Origin: Buchnera_K aphidicola_B
GTDB taxonomy: Bacteria; Pseudomonadota; Gammaproteobacteria; Enterobacterales; Enterobacteriaceae
Assembly (NCBI RefSeq): GCF_039388045.1
Contig: NZ_CP135015.1
Span: 248,001-312,000 of the forward strand
DNA: 64,000 nt
Reading direction: 5' to 3'
A program made the translations under genes and the position numbers. The notes beneath the pieces are model-generated. The model did not search any database. It was given only the letters and a program-made list of their open reading frames with translations, and was not told the origin of the DNA. Below are positions 28,118 through 37,755 of the stretch, piece after piece; positions within the stretch are counted from its first letter, which is position 1, and each line of letters starts with the position of its first letter.

Positions 28118-30778
28118 ATGTACAAAAAAACACAAGAAATAAAAAACATGTTTTTAAATTTTTTTCATAATAATAAACATAAAATAATTAAAAGTAGTTC
28201 ATTGATACCAAAAAATGATGAATCTATTTTATTTACTAATGCAGGAATGAATCAGTTTAAAGATATATTTTTAGGAAAAAAAATTCCAAAATATCCTAAT
28301 GTAACTTCTGTACAAAATTGTTTACGTACTGGAGGTAAACATGATGATTTGGAAAAAGTAGGTTATACTAAAAAACACCATACTTTTTTTGAAATGTTGG
28401 GAAATTTTAGTTTTGGTAGTTATTTTAAAAAAAAAGCAATAACATTAGCATGGGAATTATTAACTTCAAAATTGTGGTATAATTTAGATAAAAATAGAAT
28501 ATGGATTACAACATATTATAAAGATTATGAATCTTACAATATTTGGACACAAATAATTGGAATATCAAAAAAAAAAATAGTACGTATTGCAGATAAAAAA
28601 AAAAAATTATATTCTTCTGATAATTTTTGGCAAATGGGAAATACCGGTTTATGCGGGCCTTGTACAGAAATATATTATTATTATGGTAAAAATGAATATA
28701 AAGATAATATTTATAATATTACAAAACATAAGAAATTTATTGAAATATGGAATATAGTTTTTATGGAATTTAATAAAAATAAAAATAACATATTAAAAAA
28801 ACTACCTTATATATCAATAGACACAGGAATGGGTTTAGAAAGACTAACCTCTGTAATACAAAAAGTATATTCAAATTATAAAATTGATAATTTTATATCA
28901 ATTAAAAAAATAATTAGTAAAATTATTAAAATTCCCTTAAAAAAAGAAAATGAAAATTCAATAAATGTTATAAGTGATCATATAAGATCTATAATAATGA
29001 TTATTTCTGAAAATATTGTACCATCTAATGAAAAACAAGGTTATATTTTAAGAAAAATAATAAGAAGAGCAATACGATTTGGGTATAAAATAAAAAAAAA
29101 AAAACCTTTTTTATATAAATTAATTTCTACAGTATATGAATACATATTTAAAAATAGAAAGTTAAATTTTAAAAAAATACAATATATTACAAAAATAGTT
29201 CATAAAGAAGAAAAAAAATTCCACAAAACACTAGAAAATGGTTTAAAAATAGCACATTATGAAATAAAAAATGCAAATAATAAAATCCTGAAAGGTGATG
29301 TTATTTTTTATTTATATGATACTTTTGGTTTTCCAGTAGAATTTACAAAAGAAATTTGCACAGAAAAAAATATAACATTTGATTATCAAGGTTTTTTAGA
29401 AAAACAAAAAAAAAATAAAAAAAACATATTTAAAAAACAAAAAAATACAAAATTTACAAAAATACAAATACAATGTAAAAAAACAAAGTTTTTAGGATAT
29501 GAAAAATTTCATATCAACAATAGTAAAATAATAAAAATTATAGTAAATGATATAACTGTAAATAATATTCAAAAAAACCAAAAAGGTATTATAATTTTAA
29601 ATAAAACACCATTTTATAGTGAATCTGGTGGGCAAATCGGTGATACAGGAATATTATATACAAATAAAAGTATATTTTTAATTCACAATACACAAAAAAA
29701 AAATGATTTAACACTACATATTGGCAAAACAATACATGGATCATTTAATATTAATGATATTATATTTGCTACTATAAACTACAAAAAAAGAAAAAAAATA
29801 CAAAATAATCACACTTCTGCGCATTTATTACAAAAAGCTTTAAATATAATACTTAAAAAAAAAATTTCACAAAAAGGGTCGTTTATTAACGATAAATATA
29901 TTAGATTTGATTTTAATCATAATAAACCAATATCATTAAATAAAATACATAAAATCGAACAATTAATTAATAAAATTATAACAGAAAATATAAAAATAAA
30001 AACAAAACTTATAGAATTTAAAAAAGCTAAAAAATTAGGTGCTGTTAGTTTAAATAAATATAATTATAACAAAACAGTTAGAGTAATTATAATAAATTCT
30101 TTTTCTATAGAATTATGTAAAGGAACACATGTAAAAAGAACAGGACAAATAGGCACATTTAAAATAAAATCTGAGAAAAATATTTCTACTGGAATTCGAA
30201 GAATTGAAGCAAAAACAAATAATAAAGCAATATTATTAACACACAAAAAAGAAATAAATTTACAATATATATTTAAATTATTAAATACTAATAAAAATGA
30301 TATTATTGGAAAAATAAAAAAATTGAAAGAAAATTTAGATAAATATGTCAAAAAAAATAAAAAATTAGAACAAAAAAATATCCAATACAAAATACAATTT
30401 TTTGAAAAAAAAACAATACAAATAAAAAATGTAAAATTACTAATTTCTGAAGTTAAATATAAAAATTACAAATTGCTAAGATATATAATAGATTTATTAA
30501 AAAAAAAACTTTCCCCTAATGCTATAATAATTTTACAAAATTCTAATAAAAATAAAAATACAGTAATTGTTGGTATTACTGCATCATTAAATAATATAAT
30601 TACAGCAAAAGAAATAATAAAAAAAATAATCTGTAATAATAACGGCAAAGGCGGAGGAAATAAAGAACTTGCTGAAGGAAATATAACAAATCAAAAAAAA
30701 ATAACCAAAATATTCAAAAATATCAAAAAATGGATCATATCTTTAATAAATGAACATCATTCTTATATAAATTATTAA
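28118..30778 (+). CDS. alaS: alanyl-tRNA synthetase
   Basis: 886 aa (E. coli 876). Class II catalytic core (LFTNAGMNQFKDIFLG, RTGGKHDDLEKVGYTKKHHTF kept in pieces, GNTGLCGPCTEIYY), editing domain with intact HTSAHLL and CKGTHV motifs, and the C-Ala end with GKGGGNKELAEG. Editing therefore appears functional here, unlike in leuS. Followed by csrA as in E. coli. Confidence 0.97.
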   Translation: MYKKTQEIKNMFLNFFHNNKHKIIKSSSLIPKNDESILFTNAGMNQFKDIFLGKKIPKYPNVTSVQNCLRTGGKHDDLEKVGYTKKHHTFFEMLGNFSFGSYFKKKAITLAWELLTSKLWYNLDKNRIWITTYYKDYESYNIWTQIIGISKKKIVRIADKKKKLYSSDNFWQMGNTGLCGPCTEIYYYYGKNEYKDNIYNITKHKKFIEIWNIVFMEFNKNKNNILKKLPYISIDTGMGLERLTSVIQKVYSNYKIDNFISIKKIISKIIKIPLKKENENSINVISDHIRSIIMIISENIVPSNEKQGYILRKIIRRAIRFGYKIKKKKPFLYKLISTVYEYIFKNRKLNFKKIQYITKIVHKEEKKFHKTLENGLKIAHYEIKNANNKILKGDVIFYLYDTFGFPVEFTKEICTEKNITFDYQGFLEKQKKNKKNIFKKQKNTKFTKIQIQCKKTKFLGYEKFHINNSKIIKIIVNDITVNNIQKNQKGIIILNKTPFYSESGGQIGDTGILYTNKSIFLIHNTQKKNDLTLHIGKTIHGSFNINDIIFATINYKKRKKIQNNHTSAHLLQKALNIILKKKISQKGSFINDKYIRFDFNHNKPISLNKIHKIEQLINKIITENIKIKTKLIEFKKAKKLGAVSLNKYNYNKTVRVIIINSFSIELCKGTHVKRTGQIGTFKIKSEKNISTGIRRIEAKTNNKAILLTHKKEINLQYIFKLLNTNKNDIIGKIKKLKENLDKYVKKNKKLEQKNIQYKIQFFEKKTIQIKNVKLLISEVKYKNYKLLRYIIDLLKKKLSPNAIIILQNSNKNKNTVIVGITASLNNIITAKEIIKKIICNNNGKGGGNKELAEGNITNQKKITKIFKNIKKWIISLINEHHSYINY

Positions 30779-30863
30779 TTTTAAAAATAATCAATTATTA
30801 TGTTATTATTTTATAAAAATTTGGAAATATAAAATTTAAATAACAATAAAGTGCAAATAAGAC

Positions 30864-30869
30864 TATAAT
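30864..30869 (+). promoter_or_regulatory. possible -10 box of csrA
   Basis: A consensus TATAAT 22 nt before the csrA ATG. The -35 position at 17-nt spacing (TAACAA) is weak. In such AT-rich DNA a chance match is likely. Confidence 0.25.
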
Positions 30870-30891
30870 TAACAATACAAGGAGAAAATCG

Positions 30892-31089
30892 ATGCTTATT
30901 CTTACTCGTCGCATTGGCGAAACACTTATCATTGGCGATGAAGTTACAATAACAGTATTAGGAGTAAAAGGTAATCAAGTACGAATTGGAATTAATGCAC
31001 CAAAAAAAATATCAGTACATAGAGAGGAAATATACCAAAGAATACAAGCAGAAAAAATAAACAAAAAAAAATATTTAAAAATTGTTTGA
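30892..31089 (+). CDS. csrA: carbon storage regulator CsrA
   Basis: 65 aa (E. coli 61). RNA-binding regulator, begins MLILTRRIGETLIIGDEV and keeps VRIGINAPKKISVHREEIYQRIQ. It has one of the best ribosome sites in the window (AAGGAG, 7 nt from ATG) and an unusually high G+C start region (cgtcgcattggcgaaac). It ends in TGA, showing that TGA is a stop codon here. Among the very few regulators retained in the window; targets cannot be inferred. Followed by tRNA-Ser and tRNA-Arg as in E. coli csrA-serV-argV. Confidence 0.97.
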   Translation: MLILTRRIGETLIIGDEVTITVLGVKGNQVRIGINAPKKISVHREEIYQRIQAEKINKKKYLKIV

Positions 31090-31143
31090 CTTATTATATA
31101 AAAAACATGTTATAATAAAATTAAAAAATTTCAAAAAATGGAA

Positions 31144-31230
31144 GGTGAGATGGCCGAGAGGTTTAAGGCGCTCCCCTGCTAAGGGAGTATGTAAGAAATT
31201 TCATCGAGGGTTCGAATCCCTCTCTCGCCA
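31144..31230 (+). tRNA. serV: tRNA-Ser(GCT)
   Basis: 87-nt class II tRNA: acceptor GGTGAGA/TCTCGCC, anticodon stem CTCCC/GGGAG with loop CTGCTAA (anticodon GCT), a long variable arm and T-loop TTCGAAT. Matches E. coli serV in sequence and position. No encoded CCA beyond the discriminator A. Confidence 0.96.
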
Positions 31231-31251
31231 TATTAAAAAAATTTGTATTTT

Positions 31252-31325
31252 GCATCTGTAGCTTAGTTGGATAGAGCACTCGGCTACGAACCGAGAGGTC
31301 AAAGGTTCAAATCCTTTCAGATGCA
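31252..31325 (+). tRNA. argV: tRNA-Arg(ACG)
   Basis: 74 nt: acceptor GCATCTG/CAGATGC, anticodon stem CTCGG/CCGAG with loop CTACGAA (anticodon ACG, normally edited to ICG by TadA), T-loop TTCAAAT. Same position as the E. coli argV cluster, reduced to one copy. No CCA encoded. Confidence 0.96.
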
Positions 31326-31364
31326 AAATTATTTAAATATTTAAAATTTATTAAGAGGGTGATT

Positions 31365-32876
31365 TTGTTACCTAATATATCAAGAAATTTAAAATTTATC
31401 CAAAAAAAACCCAAACTACTTAAAAAAATATACAAAGGAATTGAAAGAGAATTTTTAAGAATTGATAAATATGGTAATCTTTCAAATAATAGATATCCTA
31501 AAAGCATAGGATACGCTTTAACACATAAATGGATTACTACAGACTTTGCAGAAAATATGTTAGAAATTATAACCCCAAAAATAAAAAACAATAATAAAAT
31601 AATAAATTTTTTACATGATATACATAAATACATTATTAAAAAAATAAAACCAGAATTTATTTGGCCTTTAAGTATACCATCTGAAAAATTAAATAGTAAA
31701 ATAAAATTAGCTACATATGGTAATTCAAAATTAGGAAAAAATAAAAAACTATACAGAATAGGTTTGAAAAAAAGATATGGTTTACTAATGAATATGTTTA
31801 CAGGTATACATTATAATTTTTCATTACCAAAAAACCTATTAAATGCATGGATTAAAAAATATAAAATAATAAAAAATAATTCAGAAGGTTATTTAAAAAT
31901 AACTAGAAATTATAATAGATTTGGTTGGATAATACCTTATATTTTTGGAGCTTCTCCTGCAATACCTAGTAAATTATTTAGAAAAGAGGAATGTAACTTT
32001 TCAAATATACAAGAAAAATACGATATGGTATTTAAACCTTGGGCTACTTCTTTAAGATTAGGGCATATATTAACACATAAAAATAAAATTACAAACAATA
32101 TAAATATAAAATTTAATACTATAGAAGAATATACAAAAAAAGTAAAATATGCTTTAAATACACCTTCTAAAATATTTCAAAAAATAGGTTTAAGAGATAC
32201 AAATAATCAAATACAACAAATAAACACAAATATTTTACAAATGGAAAGTGAATTATATACACAAATAAGACTTAAAAGAAATGTAAAAAATAAAAAATCT
32301 ATTTTAAACAATTTAACAAAAAAAGGAATTGAATATTTAGAAATTCGATCATTAGATTTAAATCCATTTTCTCCAATTGGTATAAGTAAAATACAAATAT
32401 TATTTTTAGATATATTTTTAATATGGTGTTTTATAGCTGATTCACCAAATATATCCACAAAAGAATCAAAAACCATATCAAAAAATTGGAAAAAAATAAT
32501 ATTTTCCGGGAGAAAACCAAATCTTCTAATATATAACATATATAAAAATGAAAAAATACCATTAAAAAAAATAATTAAAAAAATATATGAAAATTTACTA
32601 AAAATATCTTATATATTTGATGAATGTTTTAAAAATAATAATTACACCAATGCATTAAGAACGCTAGAATCTAGTTTTTTAAATCCCGACTTAACATTTT
32701 CAGCTTTAATTATAAAACTGTTTTTCAAAAACAAAAGTATGCATAATACTGGATTAAAACTAGCTTATAAATATAAAAAACAAATCAAAAAAAAAGATTA
32801 CCAATTTTTAAACAAACAAAAAATCAAACATCAAAAAACAATGTCAATTGAAAAATTTTATAAAAAATACAAATAA
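31365..32876 (+). CDS. gshA: glutamate-cysteine ligase
   Basis: 503 aa (E. coli 518). First step of glutathione synthesis. Start placed at TTG 31365: AAGAGGG lies 6 nt upstream and the product (LPNISRNLKFIQKKP) matches the E. coli N-terminus, which also begins with TTG; a GTG at 31359 abuts the ribosome site. Conserved parts: KGIEREFLRID, ALTHKWITTDFAENMLEIITP, FTGIHYNFSLP, PYIFGASPA, SLRLGHI and YLEIRSLDLNPFSPIGI. It consumes cysteine made by the cys block. gshB is not in the window. Confidence 0.95.
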   Translation: MLPNISRNLKFIQKKPKLLKKIYKGIEREFLRIDKYGNLSNNRYPKSIGYALTHKWITTDFAENMLEIITPKIKNNNKIINFLHDIHKYIIKKIKPEFIWPLSIPSEKLNSKIKLATYGNSKLGKNKKLYRIGLKKRYGLLMNMFTGIHYNFSLPKNLLNAWIKKYKIIKNNSEGYLKITRNYNRFGWIIPYIFGASPAIPSKLFRKEECNFSNIQEKYDMVFKPWATSLRLGHILTHKNKITNNINIKFNTIEEYTKKVKYALNTPSKIFQKIGLRDTNNQIQQINTNILQMESELYTQIRLKRNVKNKKSILNNLTKKGIEYLEIRSLDLNPFSPIGISKIQILFLDIFLIWCFIADSPNISTKESKTISKNWKKIIFSGRKPNLLIYNIYKNEKIPLKKIIKKIYENLLKISYIFDECFKNNNYTNALRTLESSFLNPDLTFSALIIKLFFKNKSMHNTGLKLAYKYKKQIKKKDYQFLNKQKIKHQKTMSIEKFYKKYK

Positions 32877-32877
32877 A

Positions 32878-33534
32878 TTAAATATCTTTAATAATTTTAA
32901 TTCCATACATAGTTCCAATAAATACTAAATCTGCTTTTCTATAAGTAAATAAACCTACTGTAACTACACCAGGAATGGAATTTATTTTTTTTTCTATTAA
33001 ATTAGGTTTTTTTATACTTAAATTATAAATATCTAAAATTATATTTCCATTTTCAGTAATAAAATTTTTTCGTAATTTAGTTAAATAACCTAATTTTTGT
33101 AATTCAAATTTAACAAATTTATAAGCCATAGGTATAATTTCCACTGGTAAAGGAAAACTACCTAATGTATCTACCATTTTAAATTCATCTATAATACAAA
33201 TAAATTTAATGGCTTTAGTAGCAATTATTTTTTCTTTTGTCAAAGCCGCACCACCACCTTTAATCATATACAAAGACATATTTATTTCATCAGCCCCATC
33301 TATATATAAAAATAAATATAATACATCATTTAAATATAATTCAGAAATTTTATATTTTTTTAATAAAAAAGAAGAGGAACTAGAAGAAGATATAACACCT
33401 TTAAGTTTTAAATTAGGTAATAACTTAATTAAATGTTTTATTGTACTACCAGTTCCTATTCCGATTACAGAAATTAAAGAAATATATTTCAGAACTGCAA
33501 ATGCTGCAGATTTTTTCAATTTATTTAAATTCAT
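32878..33534 (-). CDS. rpiA: ribose-5-phosphate isomerase A
   Basis: 218 aa from the ATG at 33534 (E. coli 219); 4 further codons are open upstream. Conserved: IGIGTGSTIKHLI, YIDGADEINMSLYMIKGGGAALTREK-type segment (here ALTKEKI), FPLPVEIIPMA, and IPGVVTVGLF. Supplies ribose 5-phosphate from the pentose-phosphate pathway. Its stop lies one base from the stop of the convergent gshA. Confidence 0.96.
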   Translation of the reverse strand: MNLNKLKKSAAFAVLKYISLISVIGIGTGSTIKHLIKLLPNLKLKGVISSSSSSSFLLKKYKISELYLNDVLYLFLYIDGADEINMSLYMIKGGGAALTKEKIIATKAIKFICIIDEFKMVDTLGSFPLPVEIIPMAYKFVKFELQKLGYLTKLRKNFITENGNIILDIYNLSIKKPNLIEKKINSIPGVVTVGLFTYRKADLVFIGTMYGIKIIKDI

Positions 33535-33613
33535 AATATAATACATATCATATAAAAATATTCTTTTAAATTATTATTAATATAATAAAAATAAAAAATA
33601 AAAAACAAAAAAG

Positions 33614-33645
33614 TTAAAGATTAAAGATTAAAGATTAAAAGATTA
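33614..33645. repeat. short tandem repeat TTAAAGA
   Basis: Four adjacent copies of TTAAAGA (the last with one extra A) between rpiA and tRNA-Gln. Probably simple replication slippage. Confidence 0.7.
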
Positions 33646-33655
33646 TAAAAATTTT

Positions 33656-33726
33656 CTGGGGTACCTGGATTCGAACCAGGGATGCCGGTATCAAAAACCG
33701 GTGCCTTACCACTTGGCTATACCCCA
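33656..33726 (-). tRNA. glnU: tRNA-Gln(TTG)
   Basis: 71 nt on the minus strand: acceptor TGGGGTA/TACCCCA, anticodon stem CCGGT/ACCGG with loop TTTTGAT (anticodon TTG), T-loop TTCGAAT, discriminator G. Equivalent to E. coli glnU, third gene of the Met-Leu-Gln cluster. Confidence 0.95.
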
Positions 33727-33739
33727 TAATTAAAATTAA

Positions 33740-33821
33740 TACGGAAGACGAGATTCGAACTCGCAAACCATTTGGCGCTAGAACCTAAATCTAGTGCGTC
33801 TACCAATTTCGCCACTTCCGC
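33740..33821 (-). tRNA. leuW: tRNA-Leu(TAG)
   Basis: 82-nt class II tRNA: acceptor GCGGAAG/CTTCCGT (G-U first pair), anticodon stem CTAGA/TCTAG with loop TTTAGGT (anticodon TAG), T-loop TTCGAAT. Equivalent to E. coli leuW in the metT-leuW-glnU cluster. Confidence 0.95.
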
Positions 33822-33838
33822 TAAAAATATAAACAAAT

Positions 33839-33912
33839 TAGCTACGAAGGGAATTGAACCCATGACCTCAGCGTTATGAGTGCTGCGCTCTAACCAACTG
33901 AGCTACGTAGCC
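33839..33912 (-). tRNA. metT: elongator tRNA-Met(CAT)
   Basis: 74 nt: acceptor GGCTACG/CGTAGCT (G-U first pair), D-arm as in E. coli metT, anticodon loop CTCATAA. The last anticodon-stem pair is an A31-C39 mismatch, and the T-stem ATGGG/CCCTT has a T50-T64 mismatch, so the fold is weaker than in E. coli. The overall match is to elongator tRNA-Met rather than initiator or tRNA-Ile2. First gene of the cluster, divergent from glnS. Confidence 0.93.
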
Positions 33913-34059
33913 CTAAAATCTAACATGTTATTAATATACGACTTTTTAAAAATTATGTCTACTTTTTTTTTAATTAAAATAATTTAACAAAAAAATAATA
34001 TACATATATAATAAAAAAAAAATATAAATATTCAATCAATTGGAATAATTTTTAAAAAA

Positions 34060-35727
34060 ATGAATAAAGAGACATTTAATAAAAATAATTTTATTTATAA
34101 AATTATAGAAAAATATATAAAAAATAAAAAGACAAGAACTATAAGAACCAGATTTCCACCAGAACCTAATGGTTATTTACATTTAGGACATATAAAATCA
34201 ATTTGTATAAACTTTGAAATTGCAAAAATAAAAAAAGGTAAATGTAATTTAAGATTTGATGATACAAATCCAAATACAGAAAAAAAAGAATTTATTCATT
34301 CAATAAAATCTGATATAAGGTGGTTAGATTATAAATGGGATAATATATTTTATACCTCTTGTTATTTTAAAAAAATATATAAATACGCAATTAAATTAAT
34401 AAAAAAAAATTTAGCTTATGTGGATTTATCAAGTATAAAAAAAATAAAAAAAGAAAGAGGTAATTTTTACAAACTAGGTACAGAAAATATATTTCGTGAA
34501 CAAAGTATTCAAAAAAACTTAATTTTATTTCAAAAAATGAAAAATGGTATATTTAAAGAAGGAGAAGCTTGTCTTCGTGCAAAAATTAATATGCATTCAC
34601 CTTTAGTAATTATGCGAGATCCAATAATATATCGTATTAAATTTTTCACACATCATACAACAAAGAAAAAATGGTGTATATACCCAACATATGATTTTAG
34701 TCATTGTATTTCTGATTCTATAGAAAAAATAACACATTCATTTTGTACATTAGAATTTTTAGATAACAAAAAATTATATAAATGGTTTTTAAAAAAAATA
34801 AAAACTAAAAATAACCCAATTCAATATGAATTTTCAAAATTAAATTTAGAATATACAGTTTTATCAAAAAGAAAATTAAAACAAATAATAAAAAAAAAAA
34901 TAGTTAATGGATGGAATGATCCACGTATTCCAACTATCGCTGGTTTACGTAGAAGAGGGTATACCGCTTTAGCATTACGTAATTTTTGTATAAAATCAGG
35001 AATAACAAAACAAACACATTACTTACAGTTACCATTACTTGAATCATGTATACGCCAAGAACTAAATATAACAGCACATAGAACTATGATTATTATAAAT
35101 CCAATAAAATTGATAATAACTAATTTACCAAAACAATATAAAGAATTAATGATAATTAATAATCACCCAAATAATATAAAAATGGGTAAAAAATGTTTAT
35201 TATTTACTAATACAATTTACATTGAAAAAAATGATATATATAAATTTTTAAAAAATAAAAACATAGAAAAATTTAAGAAAATTTTAATAAAACTAAAATA
35301 CGCTTATTATATTACGATATATAAAATTAAAATAATAAAAAATAAACCAATAATATTTTGCAAATATCATAAAAATACTTTAGGTAAAATTAACAAAACA
35401 AATAAAAAAAATAAAATAATACATTGGATTTCAATTAAAGATGCAAAAAAAGCTGAATTTAGATTATATGAACCTTTATTTACAATAAAAAAACCAGAAA
35501 TATCTGAAAATTTTTTAAATTATATAAATAAAAAATCTATGATTATTAAAAATGGATTTGTAGAATCTGAAATGTATACAAAAAAAATTTTTTTTCATTA
35601 CCAATTTGAAAGAAAAGGTTATTTTTATGTTGATCCAGTTTATTCTAGACCAAAAAAATTAGTATTTAATCAAATTGTTGGTTTAAAAAAAAAAATAAAT
35701 AATTTAAATAAAAAAATAATATTATGA
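34060..35727 (+). CDS. glnS: glutaminyl-tRNA synthetase
   Basis: 555 aa (E. coli 554). Class I enzyme: RFPPEPNGYLHLGHIKSI with HIGH as HLGH (41-44), KMSKS equivalent VLSKRKL, and the anticodon-binding beta-barrels ending in FQFERKGYFYVD-like sequence (here YQFERKGYFYVDP). Located beside the tRNA-Gln cluster. The C-terminal barrels are more diverged than the core. Confidence 0.97.
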   Translation: MNKETFNKNNFIYKIIEKYIKNKKTRTIRTRFPPEPNGYLHLGHIKSICINFEIAKIKKGKCNLRFDDTNPNTEKKEFIHSIKSDIRWLDYKWDNIFYTSCYFKKIYKYAIKLIKKNLAYVDLSSIKKIKKERGNFYKLGTENIFREQSIQKNLILFQKMKNGIFKEGEACLRAKINMHSPLVIMRDPIIYRIKFFTHHTTKKKWCIYPTYDFSHCISDSIEKITHSFCTLEFLDNKKLYKWFLKKIKTKNNPIQYEFSKLNLEYTVLSKRKLKQIIKKKIVNGWNDPRIPTIAGLRRRGYTALALRNFCIKSGITKQTHYLQLPLLESCIRQELNITAHRTMIIINPIKLIITNLPKQYKELMIINNHPNNIKMGKKCLLFTNTIYIEKNDIYKFLKNKNIEKFKKILIKLKYAYYITIYKIKIIKNKPIIFCKYHKNTLGKINKTNKKNKIIHWISIKDAKKAEFRLYEPLFTIKKPEISENFLNYINKKSMIIKNGFVESEMYTKKIFFHYQFERKGYFYVDPVYSRPKKLVFNQIVGLKKKINNLNKKIIL

Positions 35728-36195
35728 ATTATGCATATATTAAGTATTATAATGAATATAATAAAAATTTACTTAATTATTGTATAAATCTTTGCAATTT
35801 TTATAATTAAAATTCTATATATTATAAAAATGTTATAATTATATAAAATTTATACTTTTATATTATAGAATGTATAAAAATACAAAAATAATTTTAAAAA
35901 AAAATCAAATTGAAATAATAAAATTTTCAAATCATAATTTCATTAAATATATTTTAAATTAATTAAAATTATTTTAAAAAAATAAATATATAAAAAGTAA
36001 AATTTGTTATTTAAGTAAAAATAGTTTATCTTATAAATTATATATAATCAAATAATAAAAAATTCTTAAAAAATAAAACATATTAATATTTTAAATACCA
36101 ATAAATACAAAATAAAAAAATATAATTATTTTATCAAATTATAAAAAATTTAAATTATTAAATAATATTTATCAAACTAATTATTGGAAAAAAAA
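35728..36195. other. gene-free spacer glnS / eno
   Basis: About 470 nt of AT-rich sequence without a supported gene. pyrG, upstream of eno in E. coli, is absent and leaves no recognisable trace. Confidence 0.55.
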
Positions 36196-37479
36196 ATGTA
36201 TAAAATTATAAAAGTTATTGGCAGAGAAATTCTTGATTCAAGAGGTATTCCAACTGTAGAAGCAGAAGTGCATCTTAAAAATAACATAATTGGTATTGCT
36301 TCAGTTCCTTCAGGCGCTTCAACAGGTAAAAAAGAAGCTATGGAATTACGTGATAAACAATTAAATAGATTTTTAGGTAAGGGTGTAAATAATTCTGTAA
36401 AATTTATAAATACAATAATTTCTAAAGCATTATACAAAAAAAACTCAACTGAACAAAAAAAAATAGACAAAATTTTAATAAAATTAGATGGAACAAAAAA
36501 TAAATCAAAAATAGGAGCTAATACTATTTTAGCAGTATCTTTGGCCAACGCAAAAGCTGCAGCTATAGCAAAAAAAATACCATTATTTAAACATATTTCA
36601 ATATTAAATAACACTCCAAATATTTATTCTATGCCTCTTCCAATGATTAATATTATAAATGGAGGAAAACACGCAAACAACACACTAGATATTCAAGAAT
36701 TTATGATTCAACCAAGATCTGCTACAAATATTAAACAAGCAATACAAATGGGTTCAGAAATATTTCAAAATTTAGGAATTATTTTAAATAAAAATAAAAT
36801 TAGTACCACTGTTGGAGATGAAGGAGGTTATGCTCCAAGTTTACAATCTAATGAAGCAGTATTTGAAATCATAGAAGAAGCAATTGAACAATCTGGTTAT
36901 TCTATAAAAGAAGATATATCCTTTGCAATTGATTGTGCAGCATCTGAATTATATAACACAAAAGAAAAAAAATACATATTAAAAAATGAAAATAAAAAAT
37001 TAAATTCTAAAGAATTTACACATTATCTTGAAAAATTAACTAAAAAATATCCTATTTTATCCATTGAAGATGGCCAAGATGAACAAGATTGGGAAGGATT
37101 TCGTTACCAAACAAATAAATTAGGTTCTAAAATACAAATAGTAGGTGATGATTTATTTGCAACAAATAGCGAAATATTAAAAAAAGGAATAAAACAAAAA
37201 ATAGCAAACGCAATTCTTATAAAACCAAACCAAATTGGAACATTAACAGAAACACTAAAAGCAATTAAAATAGCAAAAGAAGCTAATTATAAAGTTATAA
37301 TATCGCACAGATCTGGAGAAACAGAGGATACAACAATTGCAGATTTATGTGTTGGAACTAATGCAGGTCAAATTAAAACAGGTTCTATGAGTAGATCCGA
37401 AAGAATATCAAAATATAATCAACTAATCCGTATAGAAGAAAAACTAGGTAATATACTAGCTCCATTTAATAAGATTTAA
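36196..37479 (+). CDS. eno: enolase
   Basis: 427 aa (E. coli 432). Start at ATG 36196 (MYKIIKVIGREILDSRG), TTGGA 9 nt upstream; the TTG of that site is itself in frame. Catalytic and metal residues are in place: INGGKHANNTLDIQEFM, VGDEGGYAPS, AIDCAAS, SIEDG, VGDDLF, LIKPNQIG and SHRSGETED. Converts 2-phosphoglycerate to phosphoenolpyruvate, which also feeds the shikimate pathway. The short C-terminal tail of E. coli enolase is missing. Confidence 0.97.
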   Translation: MYKIIKVIGREILDSRGIPTVEAEVHLKNNIIGIASVPSGASTGKKEAMELRDKQLNRFLGKGVNNSVKFINTIISKALYKKNSTEQKKIDKILIKLDGTKNKSKIGANTILAVSLANAKAAAIAKKIPLFKHISILNNTPNIYSMPLPMINIINGGKHANNTLDIQEFMIQPRSATNIKQAIQMGSEIFQNLGIILNKNKISTTVGDEGGYAPSLQSNEAVFEIIEEAIEQSGYSIKEDISFAIDCAASELYNTKEKKYILKNENKKLNSKEFTHYLEKLTKKYPILSIEDGQDEQDWEGFRYQTNKLGSKIQIVGDDLFATNSEILKKGIKQKIANAILIKPNQIGTLTETLKAIKIAKEANYKVIISHRSGETEDTTIADLCVGTNAGQIKTGSMSRSERISKYNQLIRIEEKLGNILAPFNKI

Positions 37480-37502
37480 AAAATATTTTAACTAAAATTG
37501 AC

Positions 37503-37536
37503 TATTCTAATAATAGAAAATTCTGTTATTAGAATA
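37503..37536 (+). terminator. long hairpin downstream of eno
   Basis: TATTCTAATAATAGAA and TTCTGTTATTAGAATA form about 15 bp with a single T-G pair, 23 nt after the eno stop. The stem is AT-rich and not followed by a clear U-run. The wobble pair keeps the helix only as RNA from the plus strand, supporting a role at the 3' end of eno. Confidence 0.6.
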
Positions 37537-37680
37537 ACCATTGTATATATTTTAAATATAGTAATTTAATAATGACATGAAAAAATTTAATATATTACAT
37601 TAAAATATATAAAATAAATATAAAAAATACAAAATTTTATATAATTTATAATATTTTAAATATTATACTTACATACTATA

Positions 37681-37747
37681 AAAAATAAAATAGATATAAA
37701 AATAAAATAGATACAAAAATAAAATAGATACAAAAATAAATATATAC
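37681..37747. repeat. 17-bp tandem repeat, about four copies
   Basis: Unit AAAAATAAAATAGATAC at 37681-37697 (last base T), 37698-37714 and 37715-37731, followed by a degenerate 16-nt copy. It lies just past the cysC stop, between the convergent eno and cysC genes. Confidence 0.85.
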
Positions 37748-37755
37748 ATAATACC

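Noticed and set aside
36184..36195. TTG at 36184 as enolase start
   Set aside because: The ATG at 36196 gives the family's N-terminus, and TTGGA then sits as a spaced ribosome site.
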